A stretch of 64,000 nucleotides of DNA from NCBI RefSeq assembly GCF_020184175.1, contig NC_065532.1, positions 23,622,001-23,686,000 on the forward strand. Reading direction: 5' to 3'. Made by a program: the position numbers and the translations under genes. This document shows positions 41,201 through 56,200 of this stretch, in pieces; position 1 is the first letter of the stretch; each line of letters starts with the position of its first letter. The DNA is from Aphis gossypii (Eukaryota; Arthropoda; Insecta; Hemiptera; Aphididae). The notes under the pieces were generated by a model. It saw only the letters and a program-made list of their open reading frames with translations. It was not told the DNA's origin and made no database searches.

Positions 41201-44200
41201 TAAAAAATTAATAACAGCTAACTAGACTTATAGCTCATTTAGCATTACCGATTTTAAATTTGTATTATTTTAAATCATTTTTTTCAAATTCAAATAATAT
41301 ATATATTTATGATTAAAAGCAATTTAAATAAATGGATTATAAGTTTAGACTTAGAAGTGTAATTGAAAAATTTCAAATTCCCCTTTTTTAATTCGTCGTG
41401 AAAACAATTACGTAACTCCTGTATTTTATTTTTATTTAAAACTAAAAATTCAAATAAAATATCAATTTAATAGAATAATATGATATTTCATCCAAAATAA
41501 TTGAGGGGTACTTTCAAAAGTCTAAACTATTGATAACAATTAATAATTAACTGGAGAAATCGTTTTAAAAAATTAAAATTATAGTTCATTTTTGAACTTT
41601 AAAATACAAAAAAAAAGTAACAGGCTAATGCGTTGAAAATGTAAATAAAATCAACGGAAGACGTGTTTGGATTTCTATGTGCAAAGGTGTACGTGAATCG
41701 CGGAAGTAATATACATTTGCGTAAACATAATAATATTATTGACTATGGTCTCGCTATGAAATTGTAATTTTTTTTGTGAATAATTTATGTAGAAAAATAA
41801 AGCTTGCTCATTAAAATGTCTTTTATTGCATATTGCAAAAGTAAATAACTCAATATTGATTATGGTTCATGTTGCCGCTTTCGTTTACAAAATTATTCAT
41901 TAAATTCGCATTATACTGAGATATTCCACTTTACCTTTGTCAAATTGTATTCAAATCTCATAAAAAGATCTTCATTACTTTTATTCTAAAAATGTCCACA
42001 GGGGTATAAATACAAAACAAAAAGAAAATATATAATAAAAAGAAAAAGGAAAAATAAACAGTTTGCAACCAAAATATTAAAAAAAAAAATGACGCAACCA
42101 AGTACAAAAATAGTACCAAATTATAATAAAAATTATTTTAAATTGTTTTTACTTTAAAATTTAACTCTTATTTTAACAAAAAAAAAATGAACGACATTAT
42201 TATTTCAAAAATAAAATAGTTGATTCACAACTTTATATCTGGTGTATTAAATAACTTTACGAATATATCAATTTAAGTTTGGTGATTAATTGCAAATTCA
42301 CAATAGTTTGATAAAGAGTCTTATCTTTCGATTGAAATATATTGTATAGGATATACAAATATAGACATAGTAAAATTTACTTTAAAAACAACGTAATGAT
42401 TCGTAATTTAAATTATATATTTTATATACCATATTTTTCAAAAATGTATTAGTGATTACATAAAGTAATGAAGAAGTATTTGTAAAATTGTACAATATAG
42501 ATACCTACTATGTTATAAACTTTTAAATCGATTTTGTTCGATAGAAGCAAGATTTATGTATCGGTTCAACCTGAAATCCTATTGAAAAAATATGTTTATG
42601 TTTACTATCATTATTGAATACTTACAATATTTTATAAGTCAATGCGTTTAAACCACATATACAAGACATTAATTAAGCAAGTGGGTTCCGATTATTTTGA
42701 ACCAAATTTTTCGTCCGTCCTGTGTGTGGCCCATCTTATAGTATTATGAAAAACGCGTACTAGCAATTCTCAATTTTAGACTTTATTCAACTAAAATCTT
42801 ATAGGTATTTGAATTTCGTATCCTATATTGTTCTACTGCTGTGACGCCGTTGATATTAATAGTTTCCGTAACATCTGGCGAGATTTCGTTTCTCTGCGAC
42901 ACTGCTCAGTTGCTTTTATATTAGTTTTTAAATCGTATTCTTCAGCTCTTTAACTTTTTGTACTGTGATTCGTAAAGCCTATTCATTTATTTACTTATTT
43001 ACTCATAATATTTTTTGGCTAAATAACACAAAACTGTCGAATCAACAACACTCCTAATATTATTACATGTTATGTTCTCATCGAGCGCAGTTCGATACAT
43101 TGCCACTGTTCGTTACGTGAAGTAGTGCTTCTTTGAAGTATGTATAATATGTACATAATACTGTTGTGTGTGTTTATTGTAGTAGGTATATTACACAGAT
43201 ATTAGGTATGTGTTATTATAGTTTAGGATGTTAAGTAAAACGAGATACAAACAACATGGGAGATCAAAGAGTAAGACTCCTAGTTTCAATTATACTTGAT
43301 TGGTTTCAATTCCACTCTAATCACTATACTGTTTGGTCCCATTGTTTTGTTATTAATTAATGATAGTTATTAAAACGGGCTTTTATGGTGCGTGACACGA
43401 AACCGTTCATAGCAGATCTATAAGTGTGACAATGCTGTGACGCGGTGGTTGTGTGGCCTGAAAACATTATAAAACCTAGAAACGGAAGCATTTTCCGAGC
43501 ACAGTGCGTGCAAAATATCTAAGAAATGTATTATACATTTTTGTATACGAGAGTACGTGACTACGATAATTCTAAGGCGTTTAAACACTTGTTCAGCACT
43601 CGAACGTCTTCTGCCGGTTGTGTTTCTGGTTTTTCTTTGATATCAGTCTTGTCTTTTGAATAATTTTCTCTCTTCCGTTTGTCGTGGTTATCAGATTAAA
43701 AATACGTTTGATTGTAATGGCGTGTTTACAGCGCCGCCGTATTCACGCTCAGAGGGTGGATTTATTTGTATTATACTCAAATCAGTTGTTCCGAGTAGTA
43801 TTATTCGCATTACCGTCCAAATCATTTCTTCTCTTATTGAATTCGTCATTTGGATTTATTCTTTGTGTTTATCTTACATTTTATACTGTGCGATTCGTGT
43901 TATTAGTAATATCTATTATTGTGTCCGATGCACCTACTTATGTATTGCTCTCTCATTAACTACTGACCTCCTTCTAATTTGTCGTTTAAGGACAGCGATA
44001 CCTGATAAGAGAAAAATAGTTTTTGTCGATTTTTCCACTCTTTCAACTATCCTAAATTATTTGGTGATCTTATGAAATTATTCTATAATAGAAATAAAAG
44101 TTGGTTTTAATGACATATTTTTCTTTTATTAGGTACCAATCCTTTATTGAGTTTTGCGTTATTTTAGAAATGAATAGCTTTATTCCTTAATAATTACTAC

Positions 44201-47200
44201 AATAAATGTTAAAAATTAATATTGTACTAGTATAACGTAAATGATTTGAAATTCATTGTACCGTTTGGATTTGTTCCATATAGTTCTCCAGAGATTAAGA
44301 TTGTTTTACATGAGTTTATAGTTATACAACATTATTGTACACGATTATCATGATATAAATATAATAAAATGTTAAGCTATAAGTACTCAAATATTATTCA
44401 ATTATCAAAACATTTTTCATTTTTTTTTATTTTTTAATCGTCCGTCCACTATATTTTTATTTATTTCTGAATAAAAAAAACTAACCCTAATAGATTACAT
44501 ACATATTGTAACATTTAATATTTATTCAAACCTTTCCCATATTATTTCATGTTTACTTTATTCATCCTCTTGTATTTATTCACATTAATTTGAACTTGCA
44601 TTACAAAAACATTATTTTTAGCTAATATTTACAGTTTCAGTATGTTAAGTTAACGTGAAATTACATTTATGAAGTTCACATATTAATGCACTGTTATAAC
44701 AATGAAACTAATTTTAACTGACTACAAATAGATCTATTTAACGTTATCTGGTTAGCAATTTTCTTAAATTACATCAAATTCCGAGAGTAATTTTGATATT
44801 TGAATTATGCCATTGAATTAAAAATAAAAATGTCTCATTAAAGTATATACCTATAATATATCGTGTACTATTAACAAAATGTGTATCAAAAAATATTCAA
44901 TAAATGTTTTATGACTTATTGCCAAACGCTCAAAAAAAAAAAAATTACATTATGGCGTTTGAGTTTTTTTTTCCACGACATTGACAACATTAATAACCAT
45001 AGTGTGAGTTGGGCGAGGACGGTACTCCATAAATCATGGACTCTGAATTTCGAAAATAATTTTTTTGGGATATACAAGTATAGAAGGTGCCAACTCAAGA
45101 TATTACCTTAACGGACTGAAATAAACTAAAAACCATTGTCCGATGATTCTATTGTCCAAAAAATATAATGGTTTTTCAACAAAAATGTTACCATTGAATA
45201 GAATAAACTTAGAGGTGTGCACTGAACTTACTAAATCAATTTGACGGAAAATAAGTTAACTACAGTGGACACAAGTTTAGTAAAAATAAATGTTCTAATG
45301 AACATTTAACACTAGATAATTCTAGTTAAAAAGTTTTATATAAAAATATATGGAATTTATATTTATTAGTTTATACAATTAAAAATAATCAAAAACTTTT
45401 AGTTTTTCACTCTCTCTTTCATTCTTTCTTTTTATTTTTTTATTTTTTATTTTTATTTTTTGACATAAGTTTGATTATGTTTGTTGACTGTTTAATATTA
45501 TATAATTAATACTATAAATTCTGCGTTTTTCAATTTTTTTATTTTGTGTAGTATATTAGTAAAATTACTTTTATTTTGTAGTAAAATTAATTTAAACCTA
45601 AAAATAATTTCTATGGTAGTTGAATGTTTCAAGTATTAAAAAAAAAAAAATGCTGATATTTTAAAACTAAATGAATTATATTTTTTTAACTCTCATAATT
45701 ATTAAAACATTCTGGGTAAATTAACATGAGTATATTATATTTATAATATTATTTATTTATTATATGACGAACTATTAACATTTTTTCAAAGTATTTATTT
45801 GAATGTAATCAATAGTGATTTTATTTTATGATAAAATATTTAAAACAGAGATAGATGTATAATATGATAATTTTTTATAAATAATTTAACTTTTATATAA
45901 AAATGTGGTTTGTTACATTCCTAAATATAGAAATATAACTATTTAATGTTTGCTAAAAAAAATGCATATAAAATTCACATTATAAAAAATATTTATATTA
46001 TTCATTGATTTTTTTTATAAACACTTTCATTATAATAAAATAAAATTTTTTAAAATTTCATTTAAGTATTATTTTATCAGCCTATTCATAATTTGGTTAA
46101 AAGGAAGCTGGTAGCTGGAAGTCATAGGCAACAGTAAATTTGTTGTAAAATATACCTTAAGGCCTTTTAAGTAGTTAAGTAGGTTGTAATATTTTTAACT
46201 GAAATACTAATTATGTTAATAATCAATTTGCTAAATTTGTTATTTTTTCGTTAAGTATACTATCTTATTATTGAAAATGTAAATTCTTAATACATATAAC
46301 ACTTTTGCATAATATATCCTATGACCTTTTAGAAATTATATAATATTTTATCTACCATTAGCTTGATACATGATTGAAAGGCTTAAAACAGTAGTTAATA
46401 AATAAATGTATAAATATTTATTTATCAATTTATTAAAAACCTAATTTTTAATGTGAAAAAAAATAATTTATTTGTTATCTCTATCGATCATTCAAAAAAA
46501 AAATATTTATTTAAAGTGACAGTTCTGTACATAGTCATAATAATAATTGGTTTATCATCGACATGACTACAAAATACGGATCATAACATTTAATCTACCT
46601 AAACAACTTACTGTTATTTAAGAAACCAATTAAGATGAATATTTAAATTTTAAAATTAGGTGACAAATTAAGTAATTTTTTTTATTAAAAATAACAGTTT
46701 TTAAGTATACAGTTTTAATTTGTTGAATAATTAAGATAATTTTTAAGTTAAGATAATTCATTATTAATAAAACATATCTTCACTAATTATTTAATTTTTA
46801 ATTGCTCATTTTTATTCAATGTAGGTAATTAACTAATATATATAATTATTTAAATTCGTAAAATAAAAGAGAAATATAATATAATATAGAAATATTGTGT
46901 TAACAATAATTATAAACTTAGTTCAATTTATTTTTATATGTCTAGGATTGAGATTTATACAAAAATAGTTTTCATTTCTTGTTTTTTAAATCGTAGACAT
47001 TTAGTTATCTAAGTAAAAAATGGGTTTCAGAGATTCTTATTGTTTCAATGATGTTTTTATTTTGTATTTTACTAATTTTCATAATTAAACAATTATGAAC
47101 ATTTTCGAGTTTTTAAGCTATAATAATCAAAAAAAATAATGTATTTTTATAAAAAACAAAAGAATAAAATAGTGTCAAATATGAATGTACAGATAATCAT

Positions 47201-50200
47201 CACAGAAATATACTTTTTACTATTTTTACCTCCATAACTCTTAAAAATATTCTGGTTTGAAATAAAGAATTATAAAATGCATATTTCTATTAAAAACTTA
47301 AAAAACTATTAATTTAAAATATTAAAAATGATAAAACAGTAAAATGCGTTTTTTAGAAAAATATGGTTTTTTAATAAATATGTATTATGTAAGAAAAATA
47401 TATTTTCAAAATTCCATTTTGAGATAATAATTATTTGAGAATATTAATAATATTAATGAAATATTCAGTGTATACCTAATAGTCAATCGTTTATTATGAT
47501 TTTCATACCTACCTACAAATGTTGTGGTAAGATTTGAGTTCGAATAAGATGAATAACTTTGACAAATCACCTTTAGGTATCTGTAAAATTTCAATTCTTG
47601 TACAAACTAGTTAAAAATAACTATTGTCAAAAAAATGTATCTTGTTTTGTTATTACGAGTGTAATAAAATGTTGAAAGCACAAGGTTAGATCACACTATT
47701 TACTAAAATGCGTTAGTAGGTAACATAAACAGAAACCTTTAGTCAGAAATAAATCAGTTTTAAATTTATTTCAATTACATAAAAAGTGAAGTCTGTTCAA
47801 ACAAGTAAACAAGTGTTTTTTTTTTTTTTTTTTGAATAATTCCAATTAATTTTTGTTTCAATCCACAACAAATAGTATTTATCAAGTTTCCGTTGGTCAG
47901 AAGTTTAGCTTTACCATGTGACTACAAATTCCATTCGTATATAAGTACCAATGAAACTTTAAAAATCAATGGTCAACATTGTTATGCTTCTCATAATTTA
48001 TAATACTAATGAAATTTGTAACAATGGGTAAAAGTAGCAAATTATTAATAACGCTACCGTTATTCTATCTCTCTTATTTTTCTATTTTACTTTCTTTTAT
48101 CACTTTGCTCTTCTAAAATATATTAATTATAAACCATGTCGTAAAACTCATTAAAGATTTACACTCCAGACCAAATATACTAATATAATAACAAAATAAA
48201 AAAATGGCTGTTTAAATACAGGCCTTGATCATGATTTCAATTAAGTGAATTACTAAGTACTGTAAAGTACTTTTTGCGTAGCCGGTCGCACGACTGCAGT
48301 TTATGCAGCATAGCCAGAGGCTGCATCCGGCGTTGTATTTACATTATAATAATATGTGAAACAAGAAAAAACACATTATACCAACAATAAACATAAAGGT
48401 TATACTTCTATATGCTAGTAATGGTAATACTAAAGGACTTTGCCAAGTACTATATAAATAATAATCAAGAAAGACTGATTATAATATATACAAATATTTT
48501 TAATTGTTTTTTCCTTTATATCATCATAAAAGTTTCAACATCAAATAATAGTTCTTCAGTATTCTATGTTTGCTTTATATTTCTTTTTTTTTTTGCAACT
48601 AATGAGTTATTCAACTAAAAAAAAAAAAAAAAGAAAGATTATTAATAATTTATTGTATTTTGTCATTAGTATTATATTAATGAAACCTTGTATCAACAAC
48701 TATAAACAATAATTTTATATTTATCCATGGTGTGAGTTATTATTAATATTTATTGGAAGTTTTAACGTAATTTAATTTTTTATTCGTGTTTGCCTATTTG
48801 TCATATATTTGTTTAATTTCCATTGTATAAAATGTAATTATTTAATGTTAATAATTTTATCAAATACAATTTTTGAGTTTCATCATTTTTTTTGTCACGT
48901 GTTTTTTTGCCATAGTGTTTTGTTAAAACAATACTAATTAATGCAGTAGAGTGCCTTGAGAGATAATAAACTGGATGTTCTATTCACGTGTAAGGCACAT
49001 AAAAAACAAAAATATCTTAATAACATTTTTAACCCTTTTAACAAAGAAAAATTCGAAGCTGAATGAGAATAATTTAAAGAATTTAAAAAATTACCCGTTC
49101 CTTACCATGATATCAGTATACATTATATCATAAGCCCCTGGAGTAAAAGTCCGAGACCGCCTATGACTCTACGTCCGTAACTTATGTCATTCTCGGTAAT
49201 ATGCCATCGGGTGCAGTACACAAACACAAGATGACATCCGCTTATTAAAAACCATAAACTTTATGAAAATAATTAAAAACTCACGATTAAATTGTGCTAG
49301 GTATATTACGCCGATTACGGTAGATAAGACTATCTGAATTACGGGTTCTCTCAACCTTTTTACCAGTTAGAGATTTTCATTTATTATTTTTATTAAGAAG
49401 CTTTTTTTGCTTACAAAATATAGGTTCACGGAGTTTTCGAAAAAAAATAAAAACTCTTAGTGAGCAAACACAAAATATTTTTTTATTTATTTAGACAAGT
49501 ATTCGATTTACTATAATTACCGCGTCGGTTTTAATACGCTAAAGGCTGTGTATTTGCCTTTATGTATAATATATTATTATAATAAATGCAGTACCTACAG
49601 CACGTAAGATTCAACAAAGGCGACTATAGAAACGACTGGAGATGTTGAGCTAAACGCAAGTGGTTTATTATGCACCTCGTTAATATAATAATATGGTATA
49701 ATATAATCATTATAATAATATTGAACGTTGTAGAAATCGGTTTATTATTTTCGTTCGTTAAACTCAGTAATATGATACATTTATCGATTCAATAAACAAT
49801 AAAATAATATTACATCACAATGATAATAATTGTAAATAGCTAATTCAATTTCAAAAACGTGTTTCATTGAATATGATATTTATTTAAAAAAAAAAAAAAA
49901 AATTGTCGATTCAATACACGGAAAATCTCGTTCGGAATTATAAACCTCCCTCCCCCCAAACCAAAAAAAAAAACCCTGCTCTTGTAGATATAAGATATTT
50001 CAAATAAAAAATTATATTAGTTTAAATCTTCAATACAAAATGACAAAATTCATCTAAATTCACTGATTTAAAATGATTACAACTTGTAATACCTTTAATC
50101 GCGTACTACGGTGTTGTTTTCTGGCGATCGTTGTTTATCCACTCCTCCACAACTCACACATTCTTTTTTCTCCTTTCTACGTAATGCATACGATATAGGT

Positions 50201-53200
50201 ATTATACGACACGGATGGGCGAAATGCCACGGTGATGTGTACATATACATAATATATACGTATATAATATACCGGCTACCCATAGCTGTTGATCGCTTAT
50301 ATATCGTTTTGGTATTGGGCCAAAAAAGGGTGCATGTCACATTTTGAGAATTTGATATTTTAACACGTTTTAATTTAGAAATAGTTACCGTTTAGCATAT
50401 TATGATGTTAAACCAATAAATTATTTATCATATATTACATAAAATAACACTCTCTTATGAATAATCAGTGATGATTTATTATATTTATAAATACATTTTA
50501 AGTTAGGTTTACGCTTGTGACTCGTGTAAATTTAACTTCAATCATTGTAATATTTTAGATATTCATGATTTTTAAAATCTATTATGATTGGATCATTAGA
50601 GTAACGATTACCGTTTATATCGACATTGTACGTTGTTTTTTTAGGTAGTGCACAACTAATATGCTGAAAATGAGAAATAGCAATAGATTTTTAAATTACT
50701 CATGAATATAATAATAATAATAATCTTATTTCAGAAATATATAAATACATCAAGAATATACATAATATATCATATACTACATCGATTTTACTAAGATGGA
50801 TTAAGGTCAAATAAATAGTGATATAAGTTGAGAATTTTAATGAAACATAGGTGTAATCATTTAAATCGTATAAAATATTTTTAATGAATAGCTTTTATAC
50901 CTATTATAATGTTTATAAGAGTAATGTAATTCAAAATCACTGAAATCATAAATCATTAAAATAATAGTCATCGTGGCACCAGTCTCTCTATTATAACACT
51001 GCAGTATTTTTAAATTATTTAGATAAATCATGTATAAAACCTTAATATTATTCTAACTTGAGTCTATTTTTTGACCACTTATCAATAATATAATATTATG
51101 AATAATATGGCTACTGAACTATTGACGGCGATGACCTCGAGATAGGCGTGTATGAACCACAAATGGGTCATAAATAAATGTCATAAATAACTCGGGGGTA
51201 TGGAAAAAAATTCAAAAAATTCATATTTTTTTTTCGTTTACAGTATCGAAGGCCAAGATCATTGGAAACACGGAAATGTATATCCGGAGTGGGAGTGACA
51301 TAAACCTGACGTGCGTTGTTCTGGAAACGCCAGACCCACCCAGCTTCATATATTGGTACAGGGACAGGGACGTCATAAACTATTCAGGACGTGGTGGCAT
51401 TAGTGTGGTGACCGAGAAACAGACACGGACCAGCAGGCTTCTGATATCCAAAGCACAGCCACCCGACACTGGAAACTACACGTGCGCCCCGTCGGCCTCA
51501 GACTCAGCAAGCGTTACCGTTCACGTCCTTAATGGTGACTATGTCTTAATATTATATTATACTCAAAGTGTATTTGGTAAATATGACGTATTGAACTGTA
51601 ATATTATTCTTCAATACAAAAACTGTCATATTATAACCAGGTTACATCCTTTATACATATTATTATATTATTAGATCACTCTGTTAAATATGAAAAATAT
51701 TGACTACTTTATTTTTATGAATATAATACTGAGTAATTGGTATGGCAATTAAAAAACAAAAAAGTAACAACAATATAAAATAAAAATAAATATCACAGAT
51801 ATGACTCATAAATAATAACTATTATAGTGTAATTATACACTATATTAAAATATATTTTTAGTTTTTAAAACATAATATTTCTAAGGAAAAATGTACTGAA
51901 TCTAATGAGCGGAGCGAGCAAGACAAAAAGTCTTTAAGAATATTTTAATAAATTATTATTATTTCTACTATTACTATTATTATTGTTATAATAATTAGAC
52001 ATAAATTTCAAATACGTTACGTTCATCATACTGTAAATGAATTAGTTTCCATTCCAGATTTTAAATTAATACAATAATCTCTCATGATGTATTATAAGAG
52101 ATCATAATAATATACCTTGAGGTTAGTTAATAAAAAAAAGTGATCATATTTTAGAGTTTTCAAGTTTTGTACATGTGCCTAAAAAAAATAGTTATCGTTT
52201 ATCATATTATAATGTCTATATAAATTATAAAATAACAATAATAATAATAATAATATGTATTATAATAACTTCACTGCATTGTTAGAGATTCATTAAGCCA
52301 GGTATATTAAAATATAGTCATAAATATAATACGAATTTTAAACAAACAATAATACACTGAACATATAGATAATTGTTGATAATATTATTTAACGAATAAT
52401 AAATTTATAACAAGGAGACATAAAAAATGTATTCAACTTAATAATCTTAATTGAATAGCTTTTAAATATTTATTGATTTTCGTATATTTTCGGTGTACGA
52501 GAGTGGTTCGGCTGAGGAAAAAATGATTGACTGCATGCGATATTCCAAGATGAAATCCAATTTAAAATTATTGAAAAAACGTTTAAATAGATCATTATGT
52601 CTCCTTCAAATGATAAGATACTTGTAAAATATGTGAAATAGACTTTTTAGGAAGTTAAGAATTTATTTGAGTGGTTAAACTTCACCTTTTAAGCTCCCCC
52701 ACTCCAAATACCGCTAACGTTAAACGTTTAATTAGACACGTTAGCTTTAATAATATTCAACCAAAGTTAACATATCATATCCGTATTCAGAGAATATTTA
52801 TCGTAAAAAATTGATAATTTCGACTAATATCAACACTGCGAGAATTGAAAAAAAGGGTTCAATAATGTGTATGATAATTAAAAAAAAAAATCTTACACAA
52901 AATAATATGATTAATTCCGTGGTCGAACCATGTACACTCAGTGGACACATTGATTTATCTTCTTTTTGTATCGTAATTTGTACCACAGATCGCAGAGACC
53001 ATTTGTCCAGTATCTCATTAGTCGTGTTTTTTTTTTATTCGTTTCAATAATACAATAAAATTATTATCGTAACCCGGCGTCCTGTATAGGCAATTTAGCT
53101 ACACCAATGTACTCGTCCGTTTTCCGTAATATTATTATTTTCGATTTTATTATTGCATTATTGTTTTTTTCTTTGTCGCGCGTATAACGCACTTCAATAA

Positions 53201-56200
53201 AATGTAATATTGTAATTGCGATGACCTCCTCACGACGTCAACCAAATTCCATTAACCAAAAGCACCTACATCGGGACCGATATCCTGAACAAATCACGTC
53301 GCCATGGAAATATGTTATTATTTAACCAATATAAAACGTGTACGTGTAAGCGTTCGGTGTGCACGCGTGACAAATTTCTACAGTAAAAATTCATGGCGAA
53401 ACTGCACCGTTTTCGTGATCAATTAATGTATTATTCATTCGCCACTGAAACTCGGGTATATATCAAAACGCGTTGCATTAACTTTACACGCGTGTTTTAT
53501 TATGAATAGAAACGACGTGTAGGGACCGTATAATACCGCACAATAAAATTTAAACATGATTATAATTTATTAGAAGTAACCGTAAGTTAACATCGGTAAC
53601 ACAATGTTTGACTGTGGATATTTTTTAACCATTTAACGACAACACATACGTACGATTCGTCGCTAAGCTAGCGACTTATCCAACTATATACGGTTAATGG
53701 TTAATTAATATTACCCATCTTTATCGGACGATGTTATTAGAGTCTGTTAAATACAAATCGTATTACGTCCGTACGACGTGCAAGTCAAATTGATATTCTG
53801 GCATAACCTATGTAATTCAATGATTTGATATCATTCGTTCTGTATCACACGACTACTACAATAATCGAGTTCGGTGTGTGTGTTGAAATACGTCCGACCG
53901 CGGTCGATACTCGTTCCAAGAATATGCGCTAAAACTGTTAAACTAATAATTGTCTTAGAACAACAAATATCGAGTTTTATCGGAAATGGTCGGAAAAAAA
54001 CACCTACCTATATTTTATAGTAATTTTTCAGATCGTACACTATAGATTATTTTGCAAAATAAAACAATATTTAAGGGGTTTAAATGTAAAAAAGTTATGA
54101 AAACCCTCAATGATTAAAACGACGTAACGTAACTTTTCCATTTGATGGTGATTTTCATAGTCTGAAAACAAAATACAGCGCCACAATACAATCTATATAT
54201 TTTATAAAACCTTTGTTTATCATAGTAAATATCGAAATTGCAAACATGAACATTATATATTAAATGGTTATATTTATTTAAGAAAGATGGTCGAAACTCT
54301 TAGTCTTACTACCTTTATTAAAGTCAACTCAACAATATCTATAAATATTTTCTCATTCGAATGCGCTTCTTATTAAACAGTATACAAAATTGGATTTATC
54401 GAGTTTTGTACACTAACCGTATTATTTTCTTTGTCAAATAATCCTAAGACAACAAATATTAAAACCTCTTGAGTATCGTGAAACTCAATTAGCTTTTAAA
54501 ATATATTTTCGAATAAAATATATATTTCTGTACAATTTACAGCGATAAGAACTTTACTATTTTAAATTATTTTTAAATGAATAAAATAAGAAACGACTTT
54601 GTTGCACGATAATTATTCTAACGTACTAAAAACATAAGATAATGTAATAAAATTACTCTGTTATTTAAATTTCGAGCCTCGATAAAAGTATTGCATATAA
54701 CATTAAATAAAAATATATACATTTCAAAAAGTGTCTATGCACCGTCAATGAAAAACTAGTAACGATCAATTTGAAACGAACCCTCAGAGAAATGTCACGC
54801 ACTTAACAATACAAGCCGTATAAATAATATAACGAAACATAATTGTAACTACATGGACTCCGCTTGAAAATAAATTACAACGTCACTATTGTTTCGATCG
54901 TTTGTACATCGGCCTATATACATTATATCGTGTAGTTATTATATATAATAATAATATTACGCAATAAATTATCGAAAGTTTAAAATTACGCGAGTGAATT
55001 TACAGAAATATTTTACAACCGACCGTGCGTTACCGCTAAACGAAATACCTACGAACATGATATTATTATATATTTATATTTTATATACAACACGACATGC
55101 GTATCGAACGAATTCGACAATAATGGTATTACGTACGGTTAGCAATATTTTCTTAAACGCCTTTAGCAAACCTCGTTCGACGATATACACAGTACATTTT
55201 GTGGTGCGGAGAAGGAAATTCGCGATCTGATTCTGCACAACGATTATGATAAAATACCTACAGCAAAGTTTTCGCAGAGACGTTTGAAATAATCGTATCA
55301 TTACCGCACGACTAAAATTACATACACTTTGCGAAAATAAATCTTCCAGTATTCACGTTTATTGAAATGTATTGCACGTGCCAAAGTAATTTGCGATTGC
55401 ACTCCATTACAGAGGTTAATTATGAAAAAAAAAAAAAATACTCGTAACCAATTACAAAGTCGATCAAAAACGAATTAGGTACGTACATAGAGTGCAGGAC
55501 GTAACTTAAATTTCCATTCGTTGATCCGATTTCCAAGTCTCATCAAAAATGAATAAAACGGATCTCTATCGTCGATTTAAAATCACAATCGTTATTAAAA
55601 AAATAATTGTATTGTGTGTTTCTGAACATATGTGATTCGTGAATGCCATGACTTCAATGTTTATTAAAATATGTACTGAAATAATGTCTCTCACTTTATA
55701 AAAAAAACTCAGTTCAACATGGGGTGATCCATTTAACGTAAAACACACTCATAATTTTTTAGAACCTTAACATTTAAAAAAAAAATTACAATTTTTTATT
55801 GTTAAACTTGTTCTAAAAATGTTTTTTCTCTTTTGAAATATTAAATATATATTTCATTTTATTTTATAAAATTTCTAATTTATAAAAACCAAACTTCAGA
55901 CAAGTACTTAATGAGCTATTATAAATTATTTAAAGTTTAAATTAGCGTACATAAAGTACATGTTAAACATCTGATTTTTACATACCTAAATATTTTAAAT
56001 AATATAATTCTGCTATAGAATAAAGAATTTGTATCCATAATATCAATTATAACCTTTAAAAATGACATTTTACTTAAGATTTTTTTTAAACAATAACTAT
56101 AAAAACAATACTTATAAATATTATTCATTTATTTATTTTTAATGTTGTTTTAAAATGACTTAAAATTACGTAAAAAAAATATTTCAAAAACGCTAATAGT

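Larger units (their letters stand above)
38996..51243 (+). other. Intron between exons B and C (12,248 bp)
   Basis: GTGAGT to a T-rich tract ending CAG at 51241-51243. Contents recognised: a degenerate mariner-like MITE (39240-39647), an (AT)n run, a GC-richer patch (39690-40250) and a decayed Harbinger-like transposase (43684-44075). The stretches 40300-43000 and 44100-51200 are AT-rich with many homopolymers (long poly-T at 47818-47833, poly-A at 49887-49902) and hold no recognisable exon. The paired open frames at 50095-50347 lie on opposite strands of the same bases and look like chance. Confidence 0.8.

Noticed and set aside
50095..50347. Open frames on both strands of the same 250 bases
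   Set aside because: Mutual shadows; neither has a recognisable domain and both are rich in tyrosine/isoleucine from TATA-like repeats.
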